From Punica granatum (taxonomy: Eukaryota; Streptophyta; Magnoliopsida; Myrtales; Lythraceae): DNA of 64,000 nucleotides. The translations under genes were made by a program, and so were the position numbers. The notes below the pieces were generated by a model, which had not been told where the DNA came from, ran no database searches, and saw nothing but the letters and a program-made list of their open reading frames with translations. Of the stretch, positions 37,231 through 50,525 are shown one piece after another (position 1 is the first letter of the stretch; every line of letters begins with the position of its first letter). The DNA is taken from positions 744,001 through 808,000 of the forward strand of contig NC_045128.1 of assembly GCF_007655135.1 (NCBI RefSeq), written 5' to 3'.

Positions 37231-38309
37231 TATATTTTTTGGTAGTATTTTAATTTCAGATTTTCAAAATTATTTTTTTCTATATTTCAATAGCATCAGT
37301 TCAAGAGCATTTATTGAGTGGTATTTATTATTACCCAAGCTAGATTGGCCTAGTATTAAATTTTTTTCTGTTTTTCAATTGCATTAGTTCAAGAGCATCT
37401 TTTTGTGTAATATTGCATGAATAAAAAGTAATTTGCCATGAGTCCTGAGAGAATAAAACAAACTGCTTCTTAAAACAATCCTTATTTTTCATTTATGGTT
37501 GGAGAATAATTAATTATAGTGGTGTACTATAGGTCCATAATTATATATGCCAATTATGAAAATCTGCTGAACTATATGATTGTATTAAAAATAAATATTA
37601 CCTTCAGCCGAGAAATAAATATTAACGAAAACAAAACAATTAACCGAGCAATATATGGACCCTCGGCAAAAAAAAAAAAGGAACATTTTAAAAGGAATGA
37701 CTAAAAGTAAATCTCTCAAAAGTAGAATTAAGAAATTATTGATATTCTATGAAAAAACCCTTTCAGCCATTTCCCCCCCTAAGGACTGATATTGATGTGG
37801 CCCTTCGGAGAAGAAACCATATGAATTAATTTTATTTGTTTGGGTAACATGCATGGTATTAAGGAGAGGAATGGTTTCACAGTGGCATAAAAAGAGATGA
37901 AATACGATGATCATCACGCAACAAAATCATAAAAATTATTCATTTTATTTTACTTTTTGAAAAAAAAAGAAAAAGAGATGAAGTACATTTTCAGCACTGC
38001 TTCCAAGTACAAATTCTTATGTCTAGAAAAAAAATAATGCAAGTCCTAAGCTATAATACAATTTAGGAGTATGCTGTAGAAAGATTTTGGACGTTTCATG
38101 AATAATTTGTTTGGATCGTGAGTTAAGGAAGGTTATATGAAGGAGTAGATTAGAGTTTGAGTTTCAAAGGAGATTTAATTAGCTAGTGAGATATAGAGAT
38201 TTGGAAGAGTTTGAGATCAGTTATGATTAACTTTTAAATGAGTAAGTGCGAATCAATCATCCACAGACTTCATGACCGGAAAGAACACGAAGAGTTAATT
38301 GTAATAGGA

Positions 38310-38332
38310 TAGAAAACCCGTGCTGCGGGTCG
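38310..38332. mobile_element. Helitron 3'-end-like hairpin
   Basis: AAAACCCGTGCTGCGGGTCG is a GC stem in an AT-rich setting and resembles the other CCCGTGC-palindromes in this region. Confidence 0.3.
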
Positions 38333-38659
38333 AAAAAAATTTCATTAATATTTGGTTTATTATAGTAATATGCACAATAATTAATGTATATAATTGAAAC
38401 TAATCATAAAACTACTTACATGTAAAATTTATGAATTCTTAATTGATAGCAAATAATCCAATTTTTTCTCCCCAATAATCTTAATTTGAATTTTTAATCA
38501 TGATTGAAATATAATAGGCCTTAAGTGATCCTCTAATTTTAAGTGAACGTGTCATAGCGAACATACCAACATAACTTTGTGTTTCAAATAAGAACCTTTT
38601 TTTATTGTCACAAATAAAATGAAACTACTTGAATTGGTGATAAATTGAAATTGACATTT

Positions 38660-38900
38660 TTCCACAATGCGGGTTGGTTTTAAATGATTCGGTGTCCCTA
38701 TAGCAAGGTCATAAGTGCAAGTCTCATGAAAAAAAATCTACGATCATGGGAGTTTTATTTCTTAGTGGGTTGACATCTCTCGAACCAAGATTAATCATAC
38801 CGTTGAAATTTCGAATACCAAGTCATGCTCGATGGACTTAATGCTCCGACTTCATTTGAACTTAGATTAATTGGACTGAAATTTCCAAATATCAAGTGAT
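38660..38900 (+). mobile_element. SINE-like element, copy C
   Basis: GCGGGTTGGTTTTAAATGATTCGG..., then AAAAAAAATCTACGATCATGGGAG, GTGGGTTGACATCTCTCGAACC and AATACCAAGTCATGC. It parallels copy A at 30.5 kb (GGTTTAAACGGTTCG, then CACTAGGAGAGC, then ACTCGACTGCATTAGTC) with many substitutions. Confidence 0.45.
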
Positions 38901-39254
38901 GCACACCGGGGGGAAGCTTAATATCGTTATGTTATTGGAGGAAAATTACAAAACAAATGGAAGAGTGGGTTCTCCAAGTAGGGAAACTCACCGAACTCGT
39001 TCTGTTAAAGTGGCCGATGAGTTTTTTTTTTAGAGGATAAACTCATTTATAAAATTAAGTGGTTTGATAGTAATGACGAATTATGAGTGAGAATTTTATT
39101 GCTGACACATGTTTAATATAAGAAGTGTAGAGCGATAAGAAGCCAAGAATTTTAGCTTGTGTTTGGTTTCCGAGTGATTTTAAAAACAAACGTACCCTTA
39201 ACTTTTGGCTTATGTGACAATCTTTGGCGATTGCCCTAGTAATTATATTATATC

Positions 39255-39905
39255 TATAGAATAGGATAAATGACATAAAAAAAATAATATAAACTTGATC
39301 AATTTTACACATACACAAATTATCGATTCGTACCAGTTTTACCATGCAATTTAACTTGTCCATCAGTTTTAATCGATAGATTGATGTGGCACTTAAAGGC
39401 GCCACATGACGCACACAGATTGACTGAGTGAGATCCACATAAACTTTTATACAAAAAATTTAAAAATGAAAAGTAAAGATTGGGAGAGGTTTGATTGGCT
39501 GTGGTGACTAGCGACAAGCCCATCGATCGGAATTAGGGAGCCCCCAACTCTTGAACGGGACTGGGGTTTCTACCAATCTCTATCAATGGGGCTCTACCGT
39601 TGGTTGTCACCCCCTATATATTGGTGTCGTCGGCCCCTTCCCCCCTCTTGTTTTTCTTTTCAATTTTATTTCTTATTTTCAAATTTATTTTTTAAAAAAG
39701 TTTTTGTGAGTCCTACTTAATTATCAGGTGCGCATTACGTGGCACAGCTAAGTGCCAAGTCAGTACATCAATTAAAATTGACGAAAAAGCCAATGGCACA
39801 GTAAAATTGATAACAAATTGATGGTTGGTGCACTTTTCTTAAAAAATAGTTTGTGACAATATGTAAAAAATTTGTAAAATTTGTGATTTTTTTTGTCACA
39901 TATAC
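39255..39905. mobile_element. Possible Mutator-type MITE
   Basis: The left end ATAAATGACATAAAAAAAATAAT is complementary to the right end GTGATTTTTTTTGTCACATAT. Inner parts carry TGTGGCAC/GCGCC and GTGGCAC blocks like the 19.9-kb MITE. No clear target duplication was found, so the boundaries are provisional. Confidence 0.4.
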
Positions 39906-40429
39906 TATAGAGGTTTTAGGGTAATATATATAAATTAGGTAGTGTATCCGCACGATGCCTCCGGTTAAAATTTTTTGATAAATTTATTCATTTATCACAA
40001 TAGTTTGTATAATAACTAATATATAAAATGATAAAGCTACTTATGTGGAAAAAAATGAACACTCGGTTGATAGTAAATGATCTAGTATTTTCAAAAGATT
40101 ATACTAATTAATATTTCATATGGTATGAAAGCTAATATTTCTCTAATATTAATTTGAACCGTCAATATCTCTAACTACAATATCATGATAGCAATATAAT
40201 AGGCTCTAATAGTCCGCTTATTTTAGTTTGACGAATTTTCTTGTAGTAAATTTTATATTTATTAAAATTAGATCATAGGCAAAGTAACTTAATACCCAAA
40301 TAAGAATTAGTATAGGTCAATATGTCAATCTAGCATTGCATTTCATCGTAAAAATAAGAATATTTCTCACTTCATAAATTTAAAAAGATTACTTAAACCG
40401 GTAATAAATTGAAATAAGTTTTTTTTACC

Positions 40430-40615
40430 AACGTGGATTGGTTTTAGATTAGTCGGCGCTTGTTATCCTTACGTAAAGCTTCAAGTGTGTATCTTGTGAT
40501 TAGAAAAAATTCACGACCGGGAGAAATTTATCTCTTAATAGGTTGACCTTGCTCAAACTTGAATTAATTGGGCCTAGTGGACCTTCAAATATTAGTGCTA
40601 CACATCAGAAAAATC
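40430..40615 (+). mobile_element. SINE-like element, copy D
   Basis: GTGGATTGGTTTTAGATTAGTCGGCGCTTGTTATCC..., GAAAAAATTCACGACCGGGAG and AATAGGTTGACCTTGCTC. It is clearly related to copy E, about 310 bp downstream. Confidence 0.55.
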
Positions 40616-40744
40616 ACATATAAAATAGACTACTTAAATTGATGACGAAATCAAACATATTTTTTTAAATATATGTGAGTTGATTTTAGACGTGTTGATG
40701 GTTGCTAGTCTTGGTTAAATTAACGACGACTTAAAAATATATAT

Positions 40745-40985
40745 TTTTAAAATAAATGTGGGTTGATTTTAGATGTGTCGATGCTTGTTATTCTTAGGTA
40801 AAATATTGTATGCGAGTGTTGTAATTGAAGAAAATTCACGATTGTGGGAGGTTTATATCCTTAAGTTGACTTCGATCAAAGCTAGATTAGTCGGGCATAG
40901 TGGATTTATAAATATCAATTGGTGCACATTAGGAGAAGATACTCATACACTTCAATTGAATATCAATTGGTACACACCGGCGGGA
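40745..40985 (+). mobile_element. SINE-like element, copy E
   Basis: GTGGGTTGATTTTAGATGTGTCGATGCTTGTTATTC..., GAAGAAAATTCACGATTGTGGGAG, ATATCAATTGGTGCACA. The tail ATATCAATTGGT-CACA is itself duplicated at 40911-40928 and 40961-40978. Confidence 0.55.
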
Positions 40986-41479
40986 AGAATTTCTTCTGGA
41001 TACTCGAATTATTGAATCCATACTGCATGAAAAGAAAAAAACCATTGATATAGGAATACAAAATCATGATAATTAATGACTGAGGAATAATATATCCCAT
41101 AAACAATACTCAATGAAAAACCAGAAACACCATGATCGTGGACTCAAATAATTAAAACCAAAACTATTTATTAGCCTAACGAAAATCCAAATTTTCACTC
41201 CATCGTAAAAGAAAAACCCAAATTTTGATAATGATTAATCAGCAGAAACGATAAATACATGCATGCATGCGATCCGTAGACAATTATAATAACCGAAATT
41301 GCATAGCAAACCCGCTCAAATCCCTAACCGGGTTTTCGGGTATCGAATTTTCCGGGTCGTCTCGGTTCTGTTTCTTTATGAAAGGTTTCGGGTTTTGGAT
41401 ATTTCCTTTCGACCCTACTTACTAAGAGCTGAGAGCTCAGCTCAGAAGGCAGTGAGACAGAGACAGCGCACAGCCGGCG

Positions 41480-44466
41480 ATGACAGTGGACGACGAGAGC
41501 TCTGTGTACGTCGGAGGGCTGCCGTACGACTCCACGGAAGACTCCCTCCGCAAAACCTTCACCCGCTACGGTTCCGTTGTCGCCGTTAAGGTTCTGTCCT
41601 CCTTTGTTGTCCGGTTACTCTTCTCCTGATTCGCCATTGAAGTTTCCCTTTATGTTCTTCGGACTCTCTGTCTAGTGTTATGCCCCTGCAGCTTTCTTAG
41701 GGTTTAAAGATATTTTTCCTCATACTTTCTTGCTTAAATTGTGGCTAATTTGAGACCTTTCAATGGCAATTCCTATGCAATTGCAATCAATGGAGAATTC
41801 TGTTTTGAAATGAGATGTTATATTGGGATACCTGCAGATTATCAATGACCGCTCAACAAGAGGAAAATGCTATGGCTTTGTTACTTTCACCAATCCTCGA
41901 TCGGCTGCTGAAGCCATCAGTGACATGGATGGCAGGGTATGTGCGTCTTTCTTTTGTTTCTAATGAAACGCTTCTCCAGTTTACAGAAACCGTCAGGGTT
42001 TGTGATTTTTTGGCCATGTAATTCGAGGATTGGATTGATGTGCGGATCTTTTACACTGTAGACTATAGACGGGCGACTTGTGAGGGTGAATGGAGTAAGG
42101 ACAAGAGGTGGGAGGTTTGGCTTTGGGCGAGAAAATTTCCGGCAGATTGACGATACACACATGGAGTATCGAAGTGGAGCTAGAGACCGAGAAAGGGGTT
42201 ACGACCATGGTAGGGACCGGCAATGGGATAGGCATAGTGAGAGGTCTCGAGAGAGAGATCAGTCCCGAGAACATCATTATCACGACAGAGAAAGAGTGCA
42301 TGATCATTTTCATGATCATGATCTCAAAGAAGTAAGGGATGATATGGTGGAGAGAGATCAAGCTCTGGACAGAGACGCTGAGGATAATGATCTTGAACCC
42401 GATAGAGATCGTGAAAGGAATCAGGATGCGGATTTGGATGGAGAGATGGATTTAAACATTGCACATGATGGAGATGGATTGAAAAGGAAAAGGAAGGGGT
42501 AAGCAACTGATCTTTCTCCACTTGAAACTGAAATGATTTAAGGGACTAGCTATTCGAGTGGATTCTTAATCCTGTTGTCCTGGTTTTGTTGTTCATCATG
42601 GTTTTCTAAGCACTATATTAACATCATACTTAGAATTTTGTGTGCCGATTGATTTCATGTCAGCTCCTGCTGATTGCGTGCCCTAATCCTATCCTGATTG
42701 ATCTAAGTAGTCAGTAGACTTGATGAAGCTTTAGACAAAGATGGATTGGTGATGTGCATTTTTGGTATAGGCAGGCATACAGTTGATGTACATGATTTTT
42801 CTAACATGATTGTGTTAACGTTCATGGAACTCTTCTCTTTTGTACTCTGTGTCTTTGTGTATGTAAAAGGTTTGGCATTCTCTATGCGCCTTTCGTTGAC
42901 TAATGATTTTCCTCATCTTTTTCATTCATAATAATGAAGTTTTGTCATCCTTGGTGCTGCTATGGACTAGAAATACTGTCCGTTCTAGAATCTTTTATCT
43001 AAAAACCATAGCTCTCCCGTGGAAGATAGCCGGCCAGTGTTTTGTTGCCCTACGAATTTGCTTTTCCAGTCTCTGGAGTTGTGACTAGATGCTTAGAGCA
43101 TATATCATATATTTCAGCTTCCCCTCATAGTGCTTCTTCCTTCATTGTGGCAGTTCTAGTCTTGAGGAGCATCACAGTAGGGAGTTCTTGTCAGATTCAG
43201 ATTATGGGAATTATGATGAGGTACGTAAAATGAGTATCATCGCCTTCTCCTTAATCTCTTCGGTCAATGAATCCATGGGATCTCAGTAAACTCCGCCTCT
43301 TCACTCAGTCAATTGTCCATTTTCACAGGTTAAGGAACAACTGGAAGCTTCAATTCAGAAACGTGAAGAACTAAAGGAAGAGGTCTCGTGACACTGTTCC
43401 TTTGATTTTGATCATAACCAGTATCTTGGCAGTAGAGAGCCACAGACTTTTGTTAGGGGATGAAATTATATCTATATATATGTAGATCGAGCTTAAGTTT
43501 GGGCAGTAAGTATATGGATTACAGTCAAAAGAGAAACTAATTCTGGAAAGATTGACCCTGATAGCTGAGCAAATGTTTGCTCTCCTCAGATATCTCGCTT
43601 GGAGCAAAGTTTGGACGAGAAGAGACAAGTTGTCTTGGATTATGAGAAGAAATGCAAGGTAATATATATTATTCTCACCAAACAAAAGCGTCTGAACATG
43701 TTATTCTTCAAGACATTGAGGTTCATGACTTTATGTAATGCGTTAATTCCATCAGGCTATTGTTTTCTGATTTTGACTGCAGAAACTGGAAGATTCCTTG
43801 ACATCCGCTAAAAAGCTGACCTCTCAGCGGAGAATGCAGTTGACGAAGGTACACACTGAATCAGTAGTTCTCCCTTACTCAAAATCATATTTTTTTAGTG
43901 CTTACTGTTACTCTGAATGTATAAATGTTATGCAGCTCCTCAAGTGTTATCTTCAAGTTAGAGATTACACTAAGAAACTTAAAAGTTCTGAGCAGGAACT
44001 CCAGGTTAGCTTTGCCACTAATCTACTTTGTCAAATATAAACATGTAAAAGTAAGCTCCATAAACTTTTTGTGGCTTCTGCATGAATGATCTTTGGATGA
44101 CAGCTATCATGTAGATAAGTGAAGTTCATATTTACTATATTAGTTATCAACTTCTGTAGATTATATAGATTGGATATCATGGATATTTGGGATGTGCTGG
44201 ACTCATTATAAAGTCTGTATATGATGTTTTGCTACATGATCTTTTTCCCTTAGGGTGATATGGACCATATTCTGAGAAATCCTCGTGTAAATTTGATTTA
44301 TATAAGTTCACGTAGCTTAAATGTGGCTTTGTCTGCATATTATACAGTATGATTGTTAATTCCTTGTAATAATTTTCTGCAGTCTGTTGTTGACTCGGCA
44401 TGTAAAGAAGCTGACTTGGGAGACGATATTGGCTTAAGGAATGGATTAGTCAATGGCAAAGCTTGA
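41480..44466 (+). CDS. RRM-type RNA-binding protein with Arg/Asp/Glu-rich middle and coiled-coil C-terminus
   Basis: Nine exons: 41480-41590, 41838-41936, 42062-42498, 43154-43220, 43329-43382, 43590-43658, 43783-43848, 43936-44004 and 44383-44466. All join in phase to 351 residues. The RRM occupies residues 8 to about 82, with RNP2 VYVGGL (9-14) and RNP1 KCYGFVTF (47-54). It is followed by 'RFGFGRENFR' and a long low-complexity region rich in R, D, E and H ('RDRERGYDHGRDRQWDRH'), ending 'LKRKRKG'. That basic motif is a plausible nuclear signal. The C-terminal third is predicted coiled coil ('VKEQLEASIQKREELKEE', 'ISRLEQSLDEKRQVV', 'DYTKKLKSSEQELQ'). The protein is probably nuclear and involved in pre-mRNA processing, by analogy. 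I cannot name the orthologue. Confidence 0.88.
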
Positions 44467-45109
44467 TATGTTATCAATCCCATCAAACATCTAGTCGAAG
44501 AGAAGATTTTCTGTATATTTCAGTGCATGGCACCGATTGGTTTTCTTTGTTTTAATTTTCTCCTAAACTCAGTTTATGTGAGAGTGGTTAATCGGTGACA
44601 TGATTGTGTTTTTGTCTTTCTCCCTGGTGGGACCACAAAAATCACTAGCATATTAACTAAGCCTAAGCGTTTCTCAGTTTATCCTAACTACGAAGTGCTT
44701 CCAGTGGGTTATTAAATCCCTATGACATTTGCGAAGTGCACTTCGCATGGTTAACTTCAATAAATTCTGGTTTTATTGTCTAAACTTAGATATATTGGTT
44801 TGTTATTAATTCTTCGCCAAGTTATTGTTGACTAAAGAATGTCAAGGCAAAAGAGTGGTAAATGCCATGAGACGATTATCTATAAAGTTTTCAGCTGATT
44901 CATAATTGCCTTTTAATAGAGTTTTGCGAAGAAACTTTGAAAGCCAGCCATACAGGAAAGTATGGGTTTCTTGTTCGCCGAAAAAAGTATGGATTTCTTT
45001 CAAAATTGTAAACAGATTCCAAAGTAAGGGCGTCGAGCAGTTCCTAAACTAGAAATTAAATAAATATAATAAGTAAACGGAGGCAGCAAATCTGTTGAAG
45101 CCCAATGTA
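44467..45109. other. Intergenic region between RRM gene and ABCG pseudogene
   Basis: 3' UTR of the RRM gene, then non-coding sequence. Contains GCGAAGTGCACTTCGC at 44730-44745, a perfect 16-base palindrome. No gene seen. Confidence 0.5.
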
Positions 45110-48100
45110 AGAGACGGAAAAAGCTTGGAACTGTGAAGGAGGTGGTGTCAATGAAGATGGAGTTTGGGGATCTTCAGCAGAGCATATCCTAAGCTGAGCA
45201 GCAGAAAGGCGACGTGATCACAGCGATGAAAAAGAAGAAGAATCGGGTTCAAGGAGAGGGAGGATTTTTTGGACAGGCTGATAAGGAATGCTGGCAGCAA
45301 GGAACTCTCCCTCAGTCACGAGAACTAGCTTCGAGGAGAGGAAGGAGTTTTTGGACAGGCTGATGAGGAACGCTGGCAGCAATGAACACTCCCTCCAGAA
45401 GCTCAAGAACAGAATTGACAGGTAGCCGGAACATAGCATTTTGATGTGTAGAAGGAAATGTGGCTTTATGAACGTGCATTTGATCCATTTGATGAACTCA
45501 TATATGTGATTGCTTGTGTTGGGATATGTCAGGGTATCCTTAAAGCAGGCGACGTTAGGAAATTCGGTTCAAGAATGTTACTGTCGAGGGAGTAGCTTAC
45601 AAGGTCTGCCCACAATCCTCAAGTCCATCCTCAAAACAATTGAGGTGTGCAATTTGAACCGAAGAAAGTCTTCAGTTTTCCTAGGAAGACTAATACTAAA
45701 ATGATTACTTGTTTTGTCTTCTGAAGAGCATCGGAGAATTTCTTCCAAGCCACAAGAAAAAGTTCTCGATCCTTCACAATGTTAGCGGAATCATTAAACC
45801 TGGCTGGTGATCCATATTAGTACTTTTTGTTGGTTCTGGACTTGCTTGAAGACTTTGTTCAAGCTTATGGATTTTCATGGCATATTTATTGAAGATTAAA
45901 AACTATTAAAATGTTTGGTAGTACTACAATTGCTGTTAGGACCGCCGGGTTCAGGATATACCACTCTGCTTCGAGCCTTGTCAGGAAAGCTCGATTCGGA
46001 ACTAAAGGTACAGCAGTATCTCTCGTTAAGAACAACGCAAGTTGTAAGTGAAGCTTCCAGTGTCGGTCAATTTTGGTTTTACAATCGCTCTGGTGAATCC
46101 TTTCTAGATATTATGTAGGTTTCTGAAGAAGCAACGCACGCACATTGGACAAAAAATGCAAGAGTTTGTGCCTCAGAGCAACTCCGCTTACATTGGCCAA
46201 TACAACATTCACATTCCTCATACGACCGCCGAATGTCAGGGAGTCGGAACTGGCTACATGAGTTGCAAGATCATTTAACATTAAATGCCAATATTTTCAG
46301 GTTTTTCTAATAGTTATGTGAATGTGCAAACATGCTTACGGAACTTGTAAGGAGAGAGAAGTTGTTGAATATTAAACTTGATCCTTGTATCGATGCATCG
46401 ATGATGGCCGTCAGAAATTTGTTATACTCACGTGGTTATCGTTAACTGACATGTTATATTAATGCAGAAAAGCAAAGTACCTTGACTGAGTATACGGCGT
46501 CTTTTCTTTCAGACCTTGGTAAAAGTGGGGTACAAGGTAAATGCTGGCCGAGATATACTGAAGGACAGAGAGTACTTAGGTGCACGAAGTGTTACATATG
46601 CTGTTTCATGTCTGTCAGATTCTAGGACTAGAACTATGCGCCGATACATACAATTGTGGGAGATGAAATGGTGAAGGGCATTTGGGGAGGCCAAAAAAAA
46701 AAAAACGTGTTAGTATATATTGGTAGTGAATTATCGTATTCTGAAGTTGATTTCTCGACTCACGAGTAAAAAAATGGACCTTATTGTGGGATTAATATTG
46801 GGGAGATGCTGGTGGGTTCTGTGAACGCGCTCTCCATGAACAACATTTTGACAGGCCTGGATAGCTAACCACTTTTCAGATGGCGAACTTGATTAGGCAA
46901 TCCATCCACATAGTCAACAAGACAGCTCTCATCTCTCTGCTCCAGCCCCCACTGGGTACTTTTGAGCTCTACTATGACTTCATCCTTCTCTCAGAGGAAA
47001 AGATCGATTACCAAGGGCCACGTGAGTATGTTCTCGAGTTATTCGGATCCATGGGTGTCAGATGTCCCTAAAGGAAAGACATTGCAGACTTTCTTCAAGA
47101 AGTAATCCAATCTCTGTTGAGGAAATATACATATCTGCCAACTTTTCAACCAAGTTGACTGTGAAATCACTGCCATTGCCAATGTAAAGGTAACTTCCAG
47201 AAAGAAGCAGGAACAGTACTGGGCTCTTGAATAGTATCGTTATGTGACTGTTAACTTGACGAGTTTGCAGGCATACAAATCATTTCACATCAGGAGAGAG
47301 ATTGAGTGCGAGCTCACAATCCCGTTCAACCTGTCAAAGAAACATCCGGCAGCTTTGGCAAGATCCAAGTACGGCGCTAGTAAGTCTGAGCTGTTGAAAG
47401 CTTGCCTTCCAAGGGAAGCCACTTTGATGAAGAGGATCACCTTCTTGCATGTATTCAATATTATTCAAGCGACTACACTGATACTTTAGGGGTATGCTGT
47501 TGTGAGGTACCTTACAAGTTCTTCATGGACCGGATTCACTGATCTGTTTGAGTTTGATCCAAATCCCGGATGGAGATTATTGCTATCGATTTGGCTATGG
47601 CATGTTGCACAAACCAAGAATAGGCATGGTTCGACGGAAGATGGAACAGTCCATTTAGGCACCCGATATTTATATAGGGTACTTTGAGGATGCAAATGAT
47701 GATGGACATGCTTCCCGGGTTCTATGAGCAGCAGGACCTCTGGTTCTCTCCTTCCTAGGCATTTATTTTCATTACCAGCAGCAATCATCGGGATCCCCGT
47801 GTCGATGCTTGAGATCGTCCTCCATGTTTTGACAGCTTATTACCTGACGGAGTTTGATTCCAGTGTTGTAAGGTCACTTTTGCAACTTCTTATTATTTGA
47901 CGTTGTGCTCACTTGGGCTATATAGTTTGAGCAGAGAGTTGGTTCCGTCTATTTCTGCTCTGTATTATTTCAATTTCTATCTGTGTATGTATTTCAACCT
48001 CGGCTTCCCAGCTTAAGATTTCAAAAAAATTGGCCACTTGAAAATCTGATTTTTGATCCTAACTATTTATATATGGGCTTCAGGGTGCTTAAGCAGTACG

Positions 48101-50525
48101 TTGCTTATACATTAATGAGGCAGATGTCCTTTTTCCGGTGCATGGGAACACTAACCAAGGAGCATGTGATCTCAAATACAGCTGGCTGCGCTGGAATGGT
48201 ATGGGTCCTAGTTTCCAGCGGATTAATCCTATCTCGTGGGTTTGAACAGTCTGCACGTCTCTGCTGATGTATGTTCAAACTGCAGTTTCTGTGAATGAAT
48301 TCCGTAGCAGTTCTTGGAAAGTTGTGAATCGATTGTTAATTGAAGATAAGCTAAACTCAGCTCATTTTCTATTATTACATTTTGCTAACAAATCCCAGCG
48401 AATCAAATTAGGCCCTTACCGGACAAAGGAGGTGATGGGGATTACTGTTCTGAAATCCCACGGCATATCCACGGGCCCGAGTTGGTATTGGCTCGGCATC
48501 ATTGGGCTGATTGGCTTCACGGTTCTGCTAACATCCTCTGCATATTGGCTGAGCTAACACTCTTGAAGGGTTTAGTCGAGGAGATCATGGACTTAGTCGA
48601 GCCAACACCCCCGAGGGATGTAATTGTTAGGTTCCTGATTTACGCGAGCTTTCCTTGGAGCAGAGGTAGAGGCTCATTACTGGAGTTGAGTTTGTTGCAA
48701 ATCTGTCGATGATCTTCATGCATGAGCCGATTTGAGGCCTAGACACTCGAGCAGCTGCAATTGTAACGAGAACCATAAGAAGCAAAGTAGATACAGGAAG
48801 GACTGTTGTATGCACAATCCATCAGCCAAGCCTCGAGATATTTGAGTCCTCTGATGAGGTAGCAGAATATTGCTGACGCATGCAGTAAATGAAACTCTTT
48901 TGCACTTATGAATTATGCTGATTTCCTGGCCTTCTAATGTATCTTTTACAGTTGCTCCTCTTAACCTGAGGCATCGAAGAAATATATGTTGTCCCCTTTG
49001 GGGCAACAACCACTGTTCGGAGATGACAGAGTATTTTGAGGTAAGCATTTGACGATGAATGAATATATATCTTTTGTTAAGTTGGACTCGTTTATTTGAT
49101 CATACTGCTACTGGAGTCCATCAAAGGGGTCAGAAAATGGAAGAAGATTATAAATATGCAAGCAGCAGTTCCCTCCCATTGTTTGTTCCCATAAACCCGA
49201 ATCCTTCCCATAGCTGTTGTCTTAAATTTATGCTCCTGAAGTGAACTCGAACGCAGGAGAAATAAAGCAATGATCGAAGAACTGAGAACACCCTCATCTG
49301 GTTCTCAGAGCTTCACTTCCGTACGAAATACTCGCAATCATTTGTTTCTCAATTTAAAGCTTGCCCGTGGAAGCAGCATAAGTCCCTACTGGAGAAAAAC
49401 TTTCGTGCATTTCCATTCCACCAGATTAGCCTTCACCCAACACTAGCCCTGATTTTCGGGATCCTGTTCTCGGATCTTGATTTTAAGAGGTATACGAACA
49501 AATTTATCTCTCTGGTTGTGAGTATCAGTTAGTTTAACGTTGTATAAACCATCGTGGCAGAATGCTGTTATTTTCGTACCACTGCTTAAGACATATTTAT
49601 CGCAGGCAGGGTATCCGAATTGGAAATTTTTAATGGGTTAGGAGCCATAAACACTGCGATAATATTCATCGGAACACAAAACTGCCTCTTCAGGTGTGCC
49701 TGTTGTGATTTCTGAAAGGGCTGCTTACTACTGAGAGAGGGGCGCTGGAATCTACATTGCTTTGCCGCATTCCCTTGCACAATTACTTCGTTTTCTTTTT
49801 CCCACCTGCAAAAATTACCGAGGAGGACAGCCAACCCAAGTACGTCATTATTTCTTAGAATATTTAATTTTGGTGCGGCATTTTTTTCATTTTCTTTTTC
49901 TTTCTTTCACATATGTACAGGTTGTCATAGAAAACCCGTATACTCTGATTCAAGCTATGATATGCAGGATCATAGAGTATGCGATGATTGGATCCAAATG
50001 GACTGCGAGGAATTTCTTCTCAGACTTGTTTTTCATCTCGCCATCCTTTCTTAACATCTACGGGGATGATGTTCAATAACTGCAAGTCCAAAGCGAGCAA
50101 CTGCTGCTGTATTATATGGTCTCATCTACACAATGTGGAGTCCCTTCTCGGCTTCGTGATCCCTCTAGAGTTGAATTATGTCTCACCTCCTCGCATTTGT
50201 TCTTGTTCTTCAGCGCTTGTCATTAGACTAGAAACAGTCAGAGCAGGTCATCTACTGAAAAGCATCTCGGTTTTTTTCATAAACAAACGCATCATGAGCA
50301 GTTAGTAGAAAAGAAAAGGTCCAAAACCTGCCACTAAGAAGTATCGAACAATTGCAGAGCATAACTGTTTGATGGAGACGGTTCCATTTTGTGTCCCCGG
50401 TTTCGGGGAGCTTCTATGGAGTGGCAGTCTCACAGTATGGGAATGTGCACGCGAAGCTCGACACGGGGGAGACAGCTGCAGACTACATGGGAAGGGAAGC
50501 TACTTTGGGTTCAGGGACGAGTTCC
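45110..50525 (+). pseudogene. Full-size ABCG (PDR-type) transporter pseudogene
   Basis: Family segments appear in correct order but in changing frames with many stops. Near 45345: 'EEFLDRLMRNAG'. 45725-45805: 'FLPSHKKKFSILHNVSGIIKPG'-type segment. 45930-46005: Walker A region 'LLLGPPGSGYTTLL', where Tyr replaces the essential Lys. 46885-47090: 'ISLLQPP', then 'YQGPREYVLELFGSMGVRCP', then 'KDIADFLQEV'. 47330-47450: 'YGASKSELLKACLPREATLMKR'. 48470-48560: 'YWLGIIGLIGFTVL'. 48580-48610: 'EEIMDLVEPTP'. 48790-48845: 'HQPS' region. 49210-49470: 'RRNKAMIEELRTP' and onwards. 49700-50020: 'VVISERAA', 'GIYIALPHSLAQ', 'VVIENPYTLIQA'. 50500-50525: the 'YFGFRDEFLG' end. PDR transporters export terpenoids and hormones. 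The segment 'SELLKAC-REATLMKR' is closer to the PDR1/ABCG40 type than to ABCG32. All exons are represented in diluted form, indicating decay in place, not retroposition. Confidence 0.9.
45251..45415 (+). repeat. Tandem duplication within ABCG pseudogene exon
   Basis: GAGGATTTTTTGGACAGGCTGATAAGGAA and GGAGTTTTTGGACAGGCTGATGAGGAA, about 80 bases apart, each followed by the same GCTGGCAGCAA-GAAC(T/A)CTCCCTC sequence. The duplicated unit codes the 'FLDRL-RNAGS' part. Confidence 0.8.
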
